Positions 22,654 through 32,804 of a stretch of 64,000 nucleotides of DNA are shown piece after piece (the stretch's first letter is position 1; every line of letters begins with the position of its first letter). The DNA is from Alectoria sarmentosa (taxonomy: Eukaryota; Ascomycota; Lecanoromycetes; Lecanorales; Parmeliaceae). The translations under genes were made by a program, and so were the position numbers. The notes beneath the pieces were generated by a model. The model was not told the DNA's origin. It did no database searches and saw nothing but the letters and a program-made list of their open reading frames with translations. The stretch spans positions 1-64,000 of the forward strand of contig WOGZ01000007.1 of the NCBI GenBank assembly GCA_009733775.1, written 5' to 3'.

Positions 22654-23138
22654 TCAGATAGGGTGGGGTCTGGAAGGGTTGGGTTTCTTTCTGAAATGGA
22701 TTGGAGATGGGGTTTCTAGGATGGGTCTTGACTGCGTTTGACTTTGGTTGATTGGTTGGTTGATGCTGATGGCTTTGACTTCGTAAGTGCGGGGGACGGT
22801 TTGCAGGGTGGTGGGGTCATTTGGGGGCATTTTGATGTCGATTGCTGGGGGCTGGTGCAGGTGCATGTGGCGTAGGGCGAGATTGATTTTGCGCGAGAGG
22901 GAGTCGAGGTCGTGGACGAGGTGAATAGGGGAGGGGGGGTCTTGGACGAGGATTCCTGAGTGGAGCAGAGGAGGGTGGTGGCTTCGTGCTCGTGGAGGAG
23001 GGGGATGTTGGCTGCCGGCTTCAATGTGTTGACATTTACGTGCGGTTCTCGATCGGTTCGCTTCCTTGTCGAGGGCCAAGGGTCATGGGAAGACAAGGAC
23101 GACGGTGCTGCTGCTGCCATCGAGAAAGACGTGACCAA
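22654..23138 (-). CDS. Possible small gene with a frame change
   Basis: Two overlapping - strand frames, 22654-23079 and 22716-23138, are each open for about 140 codons. The upstream part reads best in the second frame (starting MVTSFSMAAAA); the central part reads best in the first ('VQDPPSPIHLVHDLDSLSRK' followed by an Ile-Asn-Leu block). A short intron or a frameshift near 22,960 would reconcile them. No family is recognised. Because the DNA is compositionally biased, the long frames could be chance. Confidence 0.25.
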
Positions 23139-23322
23139 GTCGAAACTAGAAGCTCAACCGGAGGAAAGCAGTGAACGGCATTTGAGGGAAAGAAGGATGC
23201 CTGGCTACTAGGTTCGAGGCCTATCTTCCAAGACTGTTAAAGTGCAGCATATATTGTACATACCCCAGCCTTTAGGGAGAGTCATATTAAGTGATTGAAA
23301 AAGGAGTGACAATCAGCCCGTC

Positions 23323-24365
23323 TTAAAGATGTCCAACAGCTTCGTGCGGCTCCCACGAAGACAGTTCTTCTGGACGTTTTTGCACATGCTCGAGCTCCTG
23401 TGGCAACGAAGGAGCATACAACTCATGGTTTCGGACACCATTCGTCTCCCTCGCTCTTGCGACTCTATATGCACTGTTGGCCATCTTTTGGGCATGGACT
23501 CTGCGCCTACGTTCCCGAAGGAACAAGAGGACTAGACCGGACAGCAATAGTACACCCACCGGCACGCCGATGCCAGTGCCAATGGCCGCGGAGCTCTTGG
23601 ACGCCGGTGCTGGCTTGGATGATTGTTCCACGGCCACGCCGATCCTAGTTTGAATTGCCGCGCCGTTTTTGGATAGCTGAGCTCGGTTGGAAGACGGTCC
23701 AGCTGCGGTTGGAAAGGGCGCTTTTGTGGCTGTCGACTGAGTTACCCCCGATGTCGAGGTGGCCACCAAGCTCGAAGAAGATGGAGTAGTGAGTGCGGAA
23801 GAAGAGGACATCTCCGTTACGTTACATTCCACCGTCAGCGTTTCTGTTTGTAGGCGGGCTTCAAAGTTTCCAAAACTAGGTTCAATCAGTAGACCTTCGC
23901 AGCACCCAGCCTCCACAACGTCTGGACCCGGCTCCTGTGCGCCGCAACAATAATAACTTGTGCGGGACCCGTTGTTGAGGGGGCAAGGGTACACGTTGCT
24001 AAAGCTATTGATGGCGGCTGTCATAGTGTCAGCCAGCTTTTTGTGGGGATTATAATATTGTTTTGGGGTTGGGCTGATTGCGTACAGTCTCTACATGCTG
24101 GACAGCAGTTCGACGATTGCCATGTAATGTCCGTACACCCGCCTCGATATATGTATCCAGCTGATCCGAAGCAGAAGCCATTGAGGGAGCATGGATCTCC
24201 TGGACCACAACAGGCGCTGTGCTCACCGCTTGTTGTGTCGCACACGTAGTAGGGATTCTTCGGTACGACCTGGTCGGGATTGTAACAGACTGGATCTGCA
24301 TTTGCGAGGAGGAGCTGGTAATAGATGAGTAACAAAGTAGGAGATACTTTAGTGTAAAGACACAT
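23323..24365 (-). CDS. Cysteine-rich single-span membrane protein
   Basis: There are two exons, 24086-24365 and 23323-24017, joined by a 68-bp phase-1 intron, giving about 324 residues. The N-terminus is a signal peptide (hydrophobic core 'TLLLIYYQLLLANA', about 10-23). The predicted extracellular part has many Cys, including 'CCGPGDPC', 'SNCCPAC' and, after the intron, 'YYCCG' and 'AGCCEG'. A Ser/Thr/Ala-rich linker follows, then one membrane span (about 'VPVGVLLLSGLVLLFL') with a basic stop-transfer run (RERRRR) and a cytoplasmic tail of about 65 residues. This layout is common among fungal cell-surface proteins with Ser/Thr-rich stalks and suggests a wall-facing sensor or adhesin; ligand and role are unknown. 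Confidence 0.75.
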
Positions 24366-24462
24366 GTTCGAAGGTATTCGAAGGGGAAAAAAAAGAGAGA
24401 ACGAGTGCTAGAGCAGGAGATATCGAGATGTTAGGGTTGCTAGGAGATGAGCTCATAGAAGA

Positions 24463-25060
24463 TCAAATAGAGAACGATGGAACAGTGTGCATAATGCACG
24501 AGATAGGAGCACATGCTTGAAACATGAATTGGATTTGCAGCGGCCTCGTTTGATCCTTTGAAGGAGACGCTGTTCGTGGTGCACCATAGACGATTGTTGC
24601 CACGACCAGGTCTCCACCTTCAGCAGTACACCATCGTAGACGATCCAAGAGTTGTGGTTCGCTACCCTCCCATAGGATTTCCTGATGCGCAGACCCTGGA
24701 TGACTCTCCGATAGTATTTGATGGAAATCGGCCTGCATGACTGACTGCAACGCAGAGGCTTCTGGTACCCAGTGGTAGAGTCAAAACCCCGCCACACGAG
24801 GACAGCGCATCCAAGCATTGTGCAGTGCAATCTCCGCGAGGCACGCAGTTCGATCCTAAATTTCAGCCTTGCTCGAGCATTGCGAATCGCAGTCCTTCAC
24901 CTGGGGAATCATGGGGGTGGGTGATGATATACGAGGTGGAGACAATCGTCATCTGAAACCCAGTGCGGCAGCGTTCCAAATGCTGACGTGGTGGATTGCT
25001 TGACTCAAGGCTGAGAGGACACGGACTGACTTTTGATGCCTCAAGACAGCTTGGCTGCAA
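24463..25060 (-). pseudogene. Unresolved coding-like region
   Basis: Protein-like stretches appear in different frames: 24863-25060 (66 codons, ending before an in-frame stop) and 24463-24750 (95 codons, with 'EGGDLVVATIVYGAP'). I could not join them with convincing splice sites, so this is either a gene with unseen introns or a degraded one. No domain is recognised. Confidence 0.3.
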
Positions 25061-25916
25061 ATGCCGTAAGACGGAATAGAGTCATTTGTGCCTTTTGATG
25101 TATTGTAGCTGCCTGGTAGAGAGCAAGATATTTATGGCTCCTGATGATAAGTGTATCTCATCGCACGCTGCCGAATTGATGTACGTTGTTATAGTTATGA
25201 CAATTGCTTTAATTCGTGAAAAAAGTTCTTGTACACATTGAGACTTTAAAGGAGAGTGAGTGGAAAGAAGAAAAGAGACACTCATGGGGCATAAGGCGTA
25301 AGGCGTAAGGCTTAAATTATAAGAAAAAAAAAGGAAAAATTAAGAGTCAACAAGCCCAAGACCCCACCCTTCACCAGCAGAAACCAAGTGCCACCCCCTT
25401 CGCCTCGACGCAGGGAAAATCTCTCTGACCTGTTTCCAGACTGAAGATTGATCTTCACGACTTAGGAGTCACAAGCATCGTACGTTACCGATACGAGTTG
25501 TAAACCCACTGCTAGGATCGAACGGGACACCGAATTCCCATAAATTGCTGGGTGAAGCGGGAAAGGCAAATTTCCTCTGTACCATTACAGCATGGATGAA
25601 AGAGCTACTATTTTAAGATATATCCTTAATAATACGGAATCATTCCGTTGCTGTCCTCTCCTCTTTCCGAACATTTATTGGTAGCAAAATATGACAAAAA
25701 AAAATCTTGACACCTGTTCATATGCACATCTTGATGTTGAGATTCCACTGCAAAGGGTGATTGTTCTGGTGATGAACATGGATACTGCTTCACAATATTG
25801 GACTAGAGAGAATCAAAATGTCCACATCGGTGACCGTCTTATCATACTGAGTGCCAAACAAGTCTATATAATTGAAAACCTGCCAGAATATTCTAACGGG
25901 ATCCATCTACGGGTTC
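25061..25916. other. Intergenic, no gene recognised
   Basis: No supported frame is present. A + strand frame at 25691-26026 overlaps the end of the PNPOx-like gene antisense and has no domain. Confidence 0.5.
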
Positions 25917-26801
25917 TTATTCCTGATGACCCAGGCTTCTCAACATTATTTGCGCAGAAAGCAACAATGCCATTCCAAGGACAATGCCAACGAGAACAGC
26001 CTCCCTCTGTGACCCTATCCTTCTGATCCTCGCCTTCATCAAAGCAAGCCATGCCCATTCCCCATGATCCCTCATGGCACTCCTCATACCAGGGCATCCA
26101 TCCAGACTACTTGCATTGTTCTCTGCCTGATAGTCCAGCAGCGTGTTCGTCTCGACCTTTCGATGCGACCAATGGCCCATCGTATCACGATCTAAGAGCA
26201 CTGGCTTCGTGTCTAGAGGGTTTGCTTCCTCGGATGTGGGTGCTGTGGTTAAGAGAGGTACACCAAAGCCACAGGACGTTTGCACCTGCACATATTGTCA
26301 ATCGTAAGACTCAGAAATTGCCATGGCCAGGAAGACGTACTTTGAAAACATCCAACAAAATCACCGCCCTAGCACCCTCGATCCTCTCCTTCCCCATCTT
26401 TTTCAACAACCCGTCGAACCTCGGATCATCCCACTCGACAACCTTGCCCATACAGAAGAATCTCATGATCCTCGGACTCTTGGCAAAAGAACAGAACATG
26501 ATCGTGATCCTACCATTTTCATACACGTGACTGATGCTCTCGCTGCCAGAGCCGGTGGCATCGACGTAGGCGGCGTGGTTGGGACCGAAGATCGAGAACG
26601 TGGATGAGGGGAGCCCTTTGGGGGAGATGTTGACGTGTTTGCCTGTCAGGGGGGCCGAGGCGGTGAAGAAGACTTGTTGGTCGAGTGCCTGGGAAATGGT
26701 TAGAAATCTTTTCCTCGATAGAGGTCTTGTGAAAGCAAGAAGGAAAAGGGGCGGACCCAATCTCGCAAGTCATCGGGAATGGAGTCCCAGAAATGTACCA
26801 T
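25917..26801 (-). CDS. Pyridoxamine 5'-phosphate oxidase-like (FMN split-barrel) protein
   Basis: There are three exons: 26757-26801, 26341-26688 and 25917-26285, all phase 0, giving 253 residues. The N-terminus 'MVHFWDSIPDDLRDW' and the block 'GKHVNISPKG' are characteristic of the fungal PNPOx-like family, in which a split barrel binds FMN. Further family-like segments are 'YVDATGSGSE', 'RITIMFCSF' and 'RIMRFFCMGKVVEW'. The C-terminal exon begins 'VQTSCGFGVPLL' and ends in a hydrophobic span ('VLVGIVLGMALLLSAQIML'), suggesting tail anchoring in a membrane. The first intron starts GTCCGC, an unusual donor, but the join restores the family sequence. The substrate is unknown; the family name does not prove vitamin B6 chemistry. 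Confidence 0.82.
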
Positions 26802-28359
26802 TGCGTACACTGCTGAATACTTATATAGTTTCAAGATTATAGAAAAGCTTGATAATGAACGCGATCAGAAATATGGGCTGTTCGATATCTGAGAATGGAA
26901 AGGAAAGAGAAAGCTGGAGTGGAGAATGAACGCCAGTAAATATTCGCTTAAATGCTAGCCGTATACGTTATCGACAGACTTGGATAGAGGTGCCTCTTCA
27001 CAATAAATGGATTGTTATTCAAGACCTAGACCTTGCAGGATTTCGTGGGCCGAAGAGAGCTTTCTATCACTTTACACTACTGGTTGTTCTTCTATTCAAA
27101 TTCTTTCTTTGCCGATGAGTCAACTCCCCCGCTTTCCTCTTAGTGGGATTTGTCATCACAAACATCTGGTAAGATAACAGAGCAGAAGTATTGCATTGGG
27201 ACAATTGGACTGAGATGATCTCCCCTTTCTGTTTTAAACAATGCTTGTTATAATTTCAATGAAAACGTCGCTTTCGTCTCGAAGAAAGCTGCTAGATAAG
27301 GTCATTATTGGAACATATTCAGCAGTTGATGTCTCCATCTCCATGAATGACATTCGCGAAGGTGAAATCTGTCAATCCGAGTATCTCGTGACGAAGTGGG
27401 TTTTTATTTCCAAGAATCTGATTCTGGAGAGGATGTCTGGCAAATTTCCCCTTGTGCGTGACTTTTGCTTCAGTCTGTTACCGTAAGACATGTTCATGAC
27501 CTAGAGTGACGCTTTTGGGCGAGCTTTTGCTAGCTCTGGTTTTCCGGAGGAGCAGGAATGAATGAATGAATGAATGGGAGAGATTGGGATCGCTGGCCAG
27601 CGCGCATGCAAAGCCGAGCTTTTACAACATAGGGGATGAACAGGGTCAGGCCCAGGTGATTAATAGCCTTGTATATGAGAAAAGGAATATTAGTAGGCTT
27701 CAGAAAGCACAATTACGAGCAACAAATACTCTGGCAGCATCATTGAGGCAACGGATGGTGTGTAGATAGGTAGACAACAGGAATGGGCGGTTGAGGGAAT
27801 AATAGCAAATCTACCGGGTAAGATAGGAGTCTATACGCCATTAAAGTGTAATATAAGAAGAGGCAGTGAAACAGACGATGTCTTGGTAAGAAAAGCCTGT
27901 GATAGAGGCAATACCTCGCGACTCTCTCATAGTAACACGCAATCGTTCAGCAATTGAGATGGGAAACGTGGATATGGTAGGTTTCGTAACAATCGAGCAT
28001 ACACATGAAGTAAAAACATGGACTTTATTTCCTCCGTTGCCTGCATCATATCATACGCCCCCATCGGTGTCCAGGAGGTCAAAATGAGGACACTCAGAGG
28101 ATACCAGTCCCAGAAGCATGGAACTTTCCATCTTATGATTCTGAACCCTGCCCTCCTTAACCCAAGCAAAAGGCCCCAAGCAAAGTAGCATAATGGACGA
28201 TTCGGAGTATATCTATAGCAAGGTATTGACACAGTCCTCAAGGAAGTCTCATTTGTATGACCAAGGAGACAATGTAGAAAATAGGTACGGAACCCTCTCC
28301 CTGGAAGGTCCCTTTGGAGCCCAGGCTTGAGTCATCCCTGCGGGGGTATCCAACCCACT
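26802..28359. other. Intergenic, no gene recognised
   Basis: Frames are short and without domains. An AATG microsatellite lies at about 27,557-27,575. The sequence just upstream of 26,801 is the likely promoter of the PNPOx-like gene. Confidence 0.5.
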
Positions 28360-28629
28360 TCACAACACCACTTGACCCCAGATGACCACCATCTTGAAGT
28401 CTGGTACCACACTCTCAGCGTAAATATCGGGAACCTGCAGTCCGACTTTTTTCTCATCTGGCGTTTCAATCACGATCGTGGGCTCTACCTCTTCCTCTGT
28501 CCTGCCACAGTGTGCGCTTTTCACCGTAGCGAGAATGGGCTGCTGCGGGAGCTTGGAATATATGGAGACGAGGGAATGGTCGCGATGCATTGCATAGGTA
28601 TGTTTCTCTTCGCCCCGTGGTTCCACCAC
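28360..28629 (-). CDS. Possible short hypothetical protein or terminal exon
   Basis: This 89-codon frame has balanced composition and an ordinary-looking C-terminal part ('TPDEKKVGLQVPDIYAES'). An upstream extension of the same frame to about 28,655 stays open and is preceded by an AG that could be a splice acceptor (CCCCAACAG). No start exon or family was found. Confidence 0.3.
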   Translation of the reverse strand: MVEPRGEEKHTYAMHRDHSLVSIYSKLPQQPILATVKSAHCGRTEEEVEPTIVIETPDEKKVGLQVPDIYAESVVPDFKMVVIWGQVVL

Positions 28630-29119
28630 GTTTGGCTCTTCGGGCCTGATATCTGTTGGGGAACATCATGGTGCAACCTGCAAGATAAATAAGCAGCGTA
28701 GCATGTGTTAAAGAAGCTGTTACAATATCTGCAAACCTGTAGGTTGGCTATCGTTGACGTTGAGAAATCGGCGACGGAGTGGAATCTCTTAGACTAGGCC
28801 GGTATATAAAACGGAAAGTATACGCGAGCCTAAAATTTGGCTGGGAGCTGCAGGTCAAAAGACAAGGTATTGAGTACGGGATGACAACCTATGAGGGGAG
28901 GGGAGAGGGGACAAGCTTATCGAATGATATTCTACGATTGGTGCTGAGGTTGTGAAATCTTATAAACATAGCATTGCTTTCATCGAAGTAGATCACGGCT
29001 ATCACCTACTGTACATGTAAACCATTTCATAGCATCGTCTTATATAAACGCACGCCACCTCGCCAATGCAACGCCCGCTATACGCCTGCTATGCTGGGGG
29101 TATCATGTGAAATGCTCGA
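28630..29119. other. Intergenic, no gene recognised
   Basis: No frame or repeat of note is present. It includes the 3' flank of the phosphatase gene, which is read on the - strand. Confidence 0.5.
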
Positions 29120-30511
29120 CTACAGGAAGTATTCGGTGCGGCGATTAGTCGTCGGTGGAATGTGACGCTCTCTCTCAGAAACGGCAGAAAATATGTTAAA
29201 TTTTGGTTCCAGGTCCTCTCCAAGGTTCATGATGGAGGCGACATTGCCGCAGCGGTAGCAGTAATTGGGAGCGCTCCAGACGGTGACGACGGACTTGTCT
29301 TCAAAGTGCCACTGTATGCAGGATTAGCTACTGTAGGACTTATCGGGACGGAGCGCGGAGTACCTTGTAGCCCTCATTGACTAGTTGATGTGCACGGGCG
29401 ATGAGCTGGAAGCCGTTGACGTGATTGAATTCCGTAGCGACCTTGTTGCCAAAGAGCCACCCTGCACCACGCGGGGATACAGCCCAAGTCCCGACGTCTT
29501 CAGGATCACTCCAAACCAAATCACAGAAGGCTCCTTCGTGAGGGATCTCCTGAGCTCGAGCAATAACGCGAATTTGATCAAGGGTACGGATTTCAGGACT
29601 CAGACCACCGTGGACGCAGAGCACTTTGCCGTCAATGACTGCACCGAGGACTAAAAAATCAAAGACTTGGCAACAAGCTTTCCAGACCGAGGCATTACCA
29701 TACTTCTGTTGGCATTCCTCGTAGAATCCGTAGACTTGTGTGATCTGACGAGATTCGTGGTTGCCTCGGACGAGGGTCACGCGATCAGGATATCTAGTCA
29801 CGTATTAGCCAGAGGCCATTAAGGGAACAATGGTGCTGACCGAGCCTTGAGACAAAGGAGCAGAGTCAAAGTTTCCAAGCTAAAGTAGCCGCGGTCCACA
29901 AAGTCTCCCAAAAAGATGTAATTTTGATTGCCCGGGATTGCAGTACTACTACCCTCTTTCTCGACGCCCAAGGACGCTCCGTGGCTGTTCTCACGCTTGC
30001 GCCCACGCTCTTCCTCCTCTTCGCCATCATCGTCGTCATCGCCAGCACTACCCGTACTCGTCTCACCCTCCTTCTTCTCCTTTGAGCGGATCTTTTTCTT
30101 AAGCTTCGGGTTGGTGATCTCGGTAGGCGGCTCAATATCATCAGAGGTGATAACGCCAGTGGGAGCCGGCGAAGGGGTAGCGCGTACATCACTTGGAGCA
30201 CCTCCTGCGACGCGAAAAAGCTCGATAACATCGTAGAATTGGCCATGAAGGTCGCCACAAACAGTCACTGGAGTCGAGACAGGTTGGATGTTGGACTCTA
30301 ATTGAAGCATCAATTCAGCTGGGTTCGTAAACCAAAAAGACTCTGAATGCTTACCCTCCATCAGAAGCTCCTTGCAAATCTCGCAGAGCTTTTTCATGGT
30401 CGCTTCGGGCAAATACTGATTATTGAAAGCACATCCAAGCCACTCATCAACCTCGGCATTCTTGGTGAGCCTCGCCGGCCCTGGCCTGGGTGGTTTTTTG
30501 CCCTCCGGCAT
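29120..30511 (-). CDS. PP2A-like Ser/Thr protein phosphatase, Ppg1 type
   Basis: Four exons, 30355-30511, 29841-30297, 29364-29793 and 29120-29311, join in frame to 411 residues. The metal-binding and catalytic motifs of the PPP family are all present: GDLHG (about 67-71), GDFVDRG, 'LVRGNHESR', 'VHGGLSPEI' and 'RAHQLVNEGYK'. The C-terminus is 'RRTEYFL', like the carboxymethylated PxYFL-type tails of PP2A-class enzymes. An insertion of about 85 residues (about 86-174), first Pro/Thr-rich, then strongly basic, then Asp/Glu-rich, separates 'FRVAGG' from 'NYIFLGD'. The N-terminal half is closest in style to yeast Ppg1, a PP2A-class phosphatase known to act in the Far (STRIPAK-like) complex. The gene is divergent from UPF3 with 329 bp between start codons. 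Confidence 0.85.
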
Positions 30512-30840
30512 CTTTCAGACTTGGGACGAAGGAACGATCTCGATAGAGCCCTCCTTAATCGAATTGATGGGAGAGAGCAATAATGCCAGACTCCAATGGC
30601 AATCCGTAGATTCTTCGGCGTCGGCATCTGGTTTTTTCCGGAGATCGTGTAAAAACGGTTAGGCTGGACGTGTCAATATCAGAGTGGAAATACTAACACC
30701 ATGGACACGATGATTTTGCTTGCATTCGCACCTGCTTAAGTTTCGTTGGGGTCTGCAGCTGTAAGAAGAGGCAAGGTGCTTGACAAAAAGAAGATCAGAA
30801 GACTTTTCTCCGCGGTGGGACACCAGGAATCCCTACAGTC
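30512..30840. promoter_or_regulatory. Shared divergent promoter region
   Basis: These 329 bp separate the start codons of the Ppg1-type phosphatase (-) and UPF3 (+). The two promoters must lie here, with both 5' leaders. No operator motif can be named. Confidence 0.55.
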
Positions 30841-32804
30841 ATGACATTCCCAGCTCCAGCTCCCCGTGTCACCATAGCTCGACCCTCTCGCCCAAATGGA
30901 GTACTCTCAATTCCAGCGTCGGCCACACAAAAGAGGAATGAATCAGCTTCGGAGGTTTTAGCTTCGAAGCTAACATCTACGAGGTTAAAGATAATTATCA
31001 GACGGCTTCCACCAGGCTTGACACAGGTGGAATTCGAAGAAGCTATTGGGGATGATTGGAAAACTAATGGAGGCAAGGTTGATTGGGCTGTCTACGAGGA
31101 AGGAAAGGTTTCCAAAGAGTACGGGTGACCTCCAGAGGATTTCGCTGTCAATTCAACGCTGACAAGCTCTTCAGTCCTGCCAAACCCTCGAGGCCGAGCC
31201 GTGCATACCTACACCTGACGAAGCAAGAGCATATAGGTCTACTCTCTGAGCATGTCCGCAACACCATCTTCAATGATGCGAAGGCTTCCTCGAAAGACTC
31301 TGCGTTACTTGGACCGCCGTCAGTCGAATTTGCCCCCTATGGTCGTGTCCCTAGCAGCAGGCCGCGCAAAGACGCTCGTCAAGGCACGATCGATCAAGAC
31401 CCTGAATTTATGGATTTCCTTCAAAGTCTGACCAGTCCTCCTGCCAAAGCTGTCCATATGGATCAAGAGAATGGGGGAATAGGAAAAGCCAAGGATAAGG
31501 TCACGTCAACCCCTCTAATTCAATTCCTCAAGGACAAGAAAGCCAACAAGGGCAAAGAGAACGCTACGGCCCCGAAAGGCGCCAAACATTCACGTCAAGA
31601 CTCTAAAGATAGTAAGTCTGCTGCCGTTGCAGATTCAAAAAATGCCACCGGCAGTGTTACGACGTCTTCTCCCAAGAAGCGCAGCGCCCAAGCGGTCAAA
31701 GTTGAACAGGCTGCCCGTGATGCGGTTAAAGTGTTGAATAAACAAGCAGCAAATACGAAACAAGCAAACACATCTTCCAGCCCATCGAAACCCGTTCCTG
31801 CTCCGACAAATCCTGCTGTGACGCCGAACAGCACAGCCAATGCTGCACTCGCCGACAAGAAGCGCGAACGTGGAAATGTTAGTGCCGCAGCGAAGATACT
31901 ACAACGAGATTTGGGCTTAGGTGGACATGTTGGTGGCCGAGGTGGAAGACGTGGCATCCTTGGTAATGTAGTGAATAGGCCTACGCCTGGCAATGCTTCA
32001 CCAGCTGGAAAAGCTCCAGCAGCTCCAGCAGCTCCACAGCCAGCTGGTTCTACGACCGAAACGTCTACTACTCCAGTTGCGGGTGCAACTGATGCATCGA
32101 CTGCTCCTACTTCAGATGCAGCGCAACCAGTAGCCCGCAATGTGCCACCTTCAGGGCCAGCAGCTTCAAGAGCACCATCCAAGGCTTCTACATCTACGCG
32201 GCCTACTACTTCAGGCAACGGTCCTCCCTTGTCAAAGCCTGCAGCGCCTCCCTCGACCGCTACACAAGCATTCCTCAAACATGCAAACCCATCTCAAGGA
32301 ATCACCGAACCTCTACTTGACGAAGCTTTTGCCATCTTCGGCACAATCAATAAGGTGGAGATAGATAAAAAGAAAGGTTTTGCATATGTGGACTTTGCGG
32401 AACCTAAAAGTTTGCAGGAAGCCATCAAGGCAAGTCCGATCAAGGTGGCCCAAGGCCAAGTGGTGGTGCTTGAGCGGAAGACTGGCCCTACATTGCAAGC
32501 TAGGAATGTGAGGGGAGGTGGGGGGATGATGGGGAATCGGGGAGGGACGCCGGTAGGAAATAGAAGTGGAGGGATGCCAGTGGGCAACCGAGGCGGGTCT
32601 GTTAGGGGAAGAGGCGGATTTGGAAGAGGAGTGAGCAACTTTCCCAATGCTAACAATGCGAAAGCCGTAAACGCAACAACAACAACTGCTTCAACTCCTG
32701 CATCCGAACCTTTGTCGAAATCGGTAGCTCAAACAACAACCGAAAGCCCACCCACCCAGCCGGCGGCTCAATCATCTGATGCAGCTACAACTACAGCTTC
32801 CTAG
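30841..32804 (+). CDS. UPF3-type nonsense-mediated decay factor
   Basis: There are two exons, 30841-31118 and 31175-32804, with a 56-bp intron, giving 635 residues. The N-terminal 'LKIIIRRLPPGLTQVEFEEA' block followed by 'YLHLTKQEHIGLLSEHV' and 'SVEFAPYGRVP' is the Smg4/UPF3 domain (about 45-165), an RRM-like fold that binds UPF2 in nonsense-mediated mRNA decay. A long Lys/Ala/Ser-rich disordered middle follows. Near the C-terminus there is a second RRM-like segment ('DEAFAIFGTINKVEIDKKKG', then 'FAYVDFAEP') and then a Gly/Arg-rich tail with RGG and GNRGG repeats, suggesting extra RNA binding. The protein probably shuttles between nucleus and cytoplasm. Confidence 0.87.

Noticed and set aside
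31595..32278. 227-codon frame antisense to UPF3
   Set aside because: Mirror of the Ala/Pro-rich disordered coding part; no independent signals.
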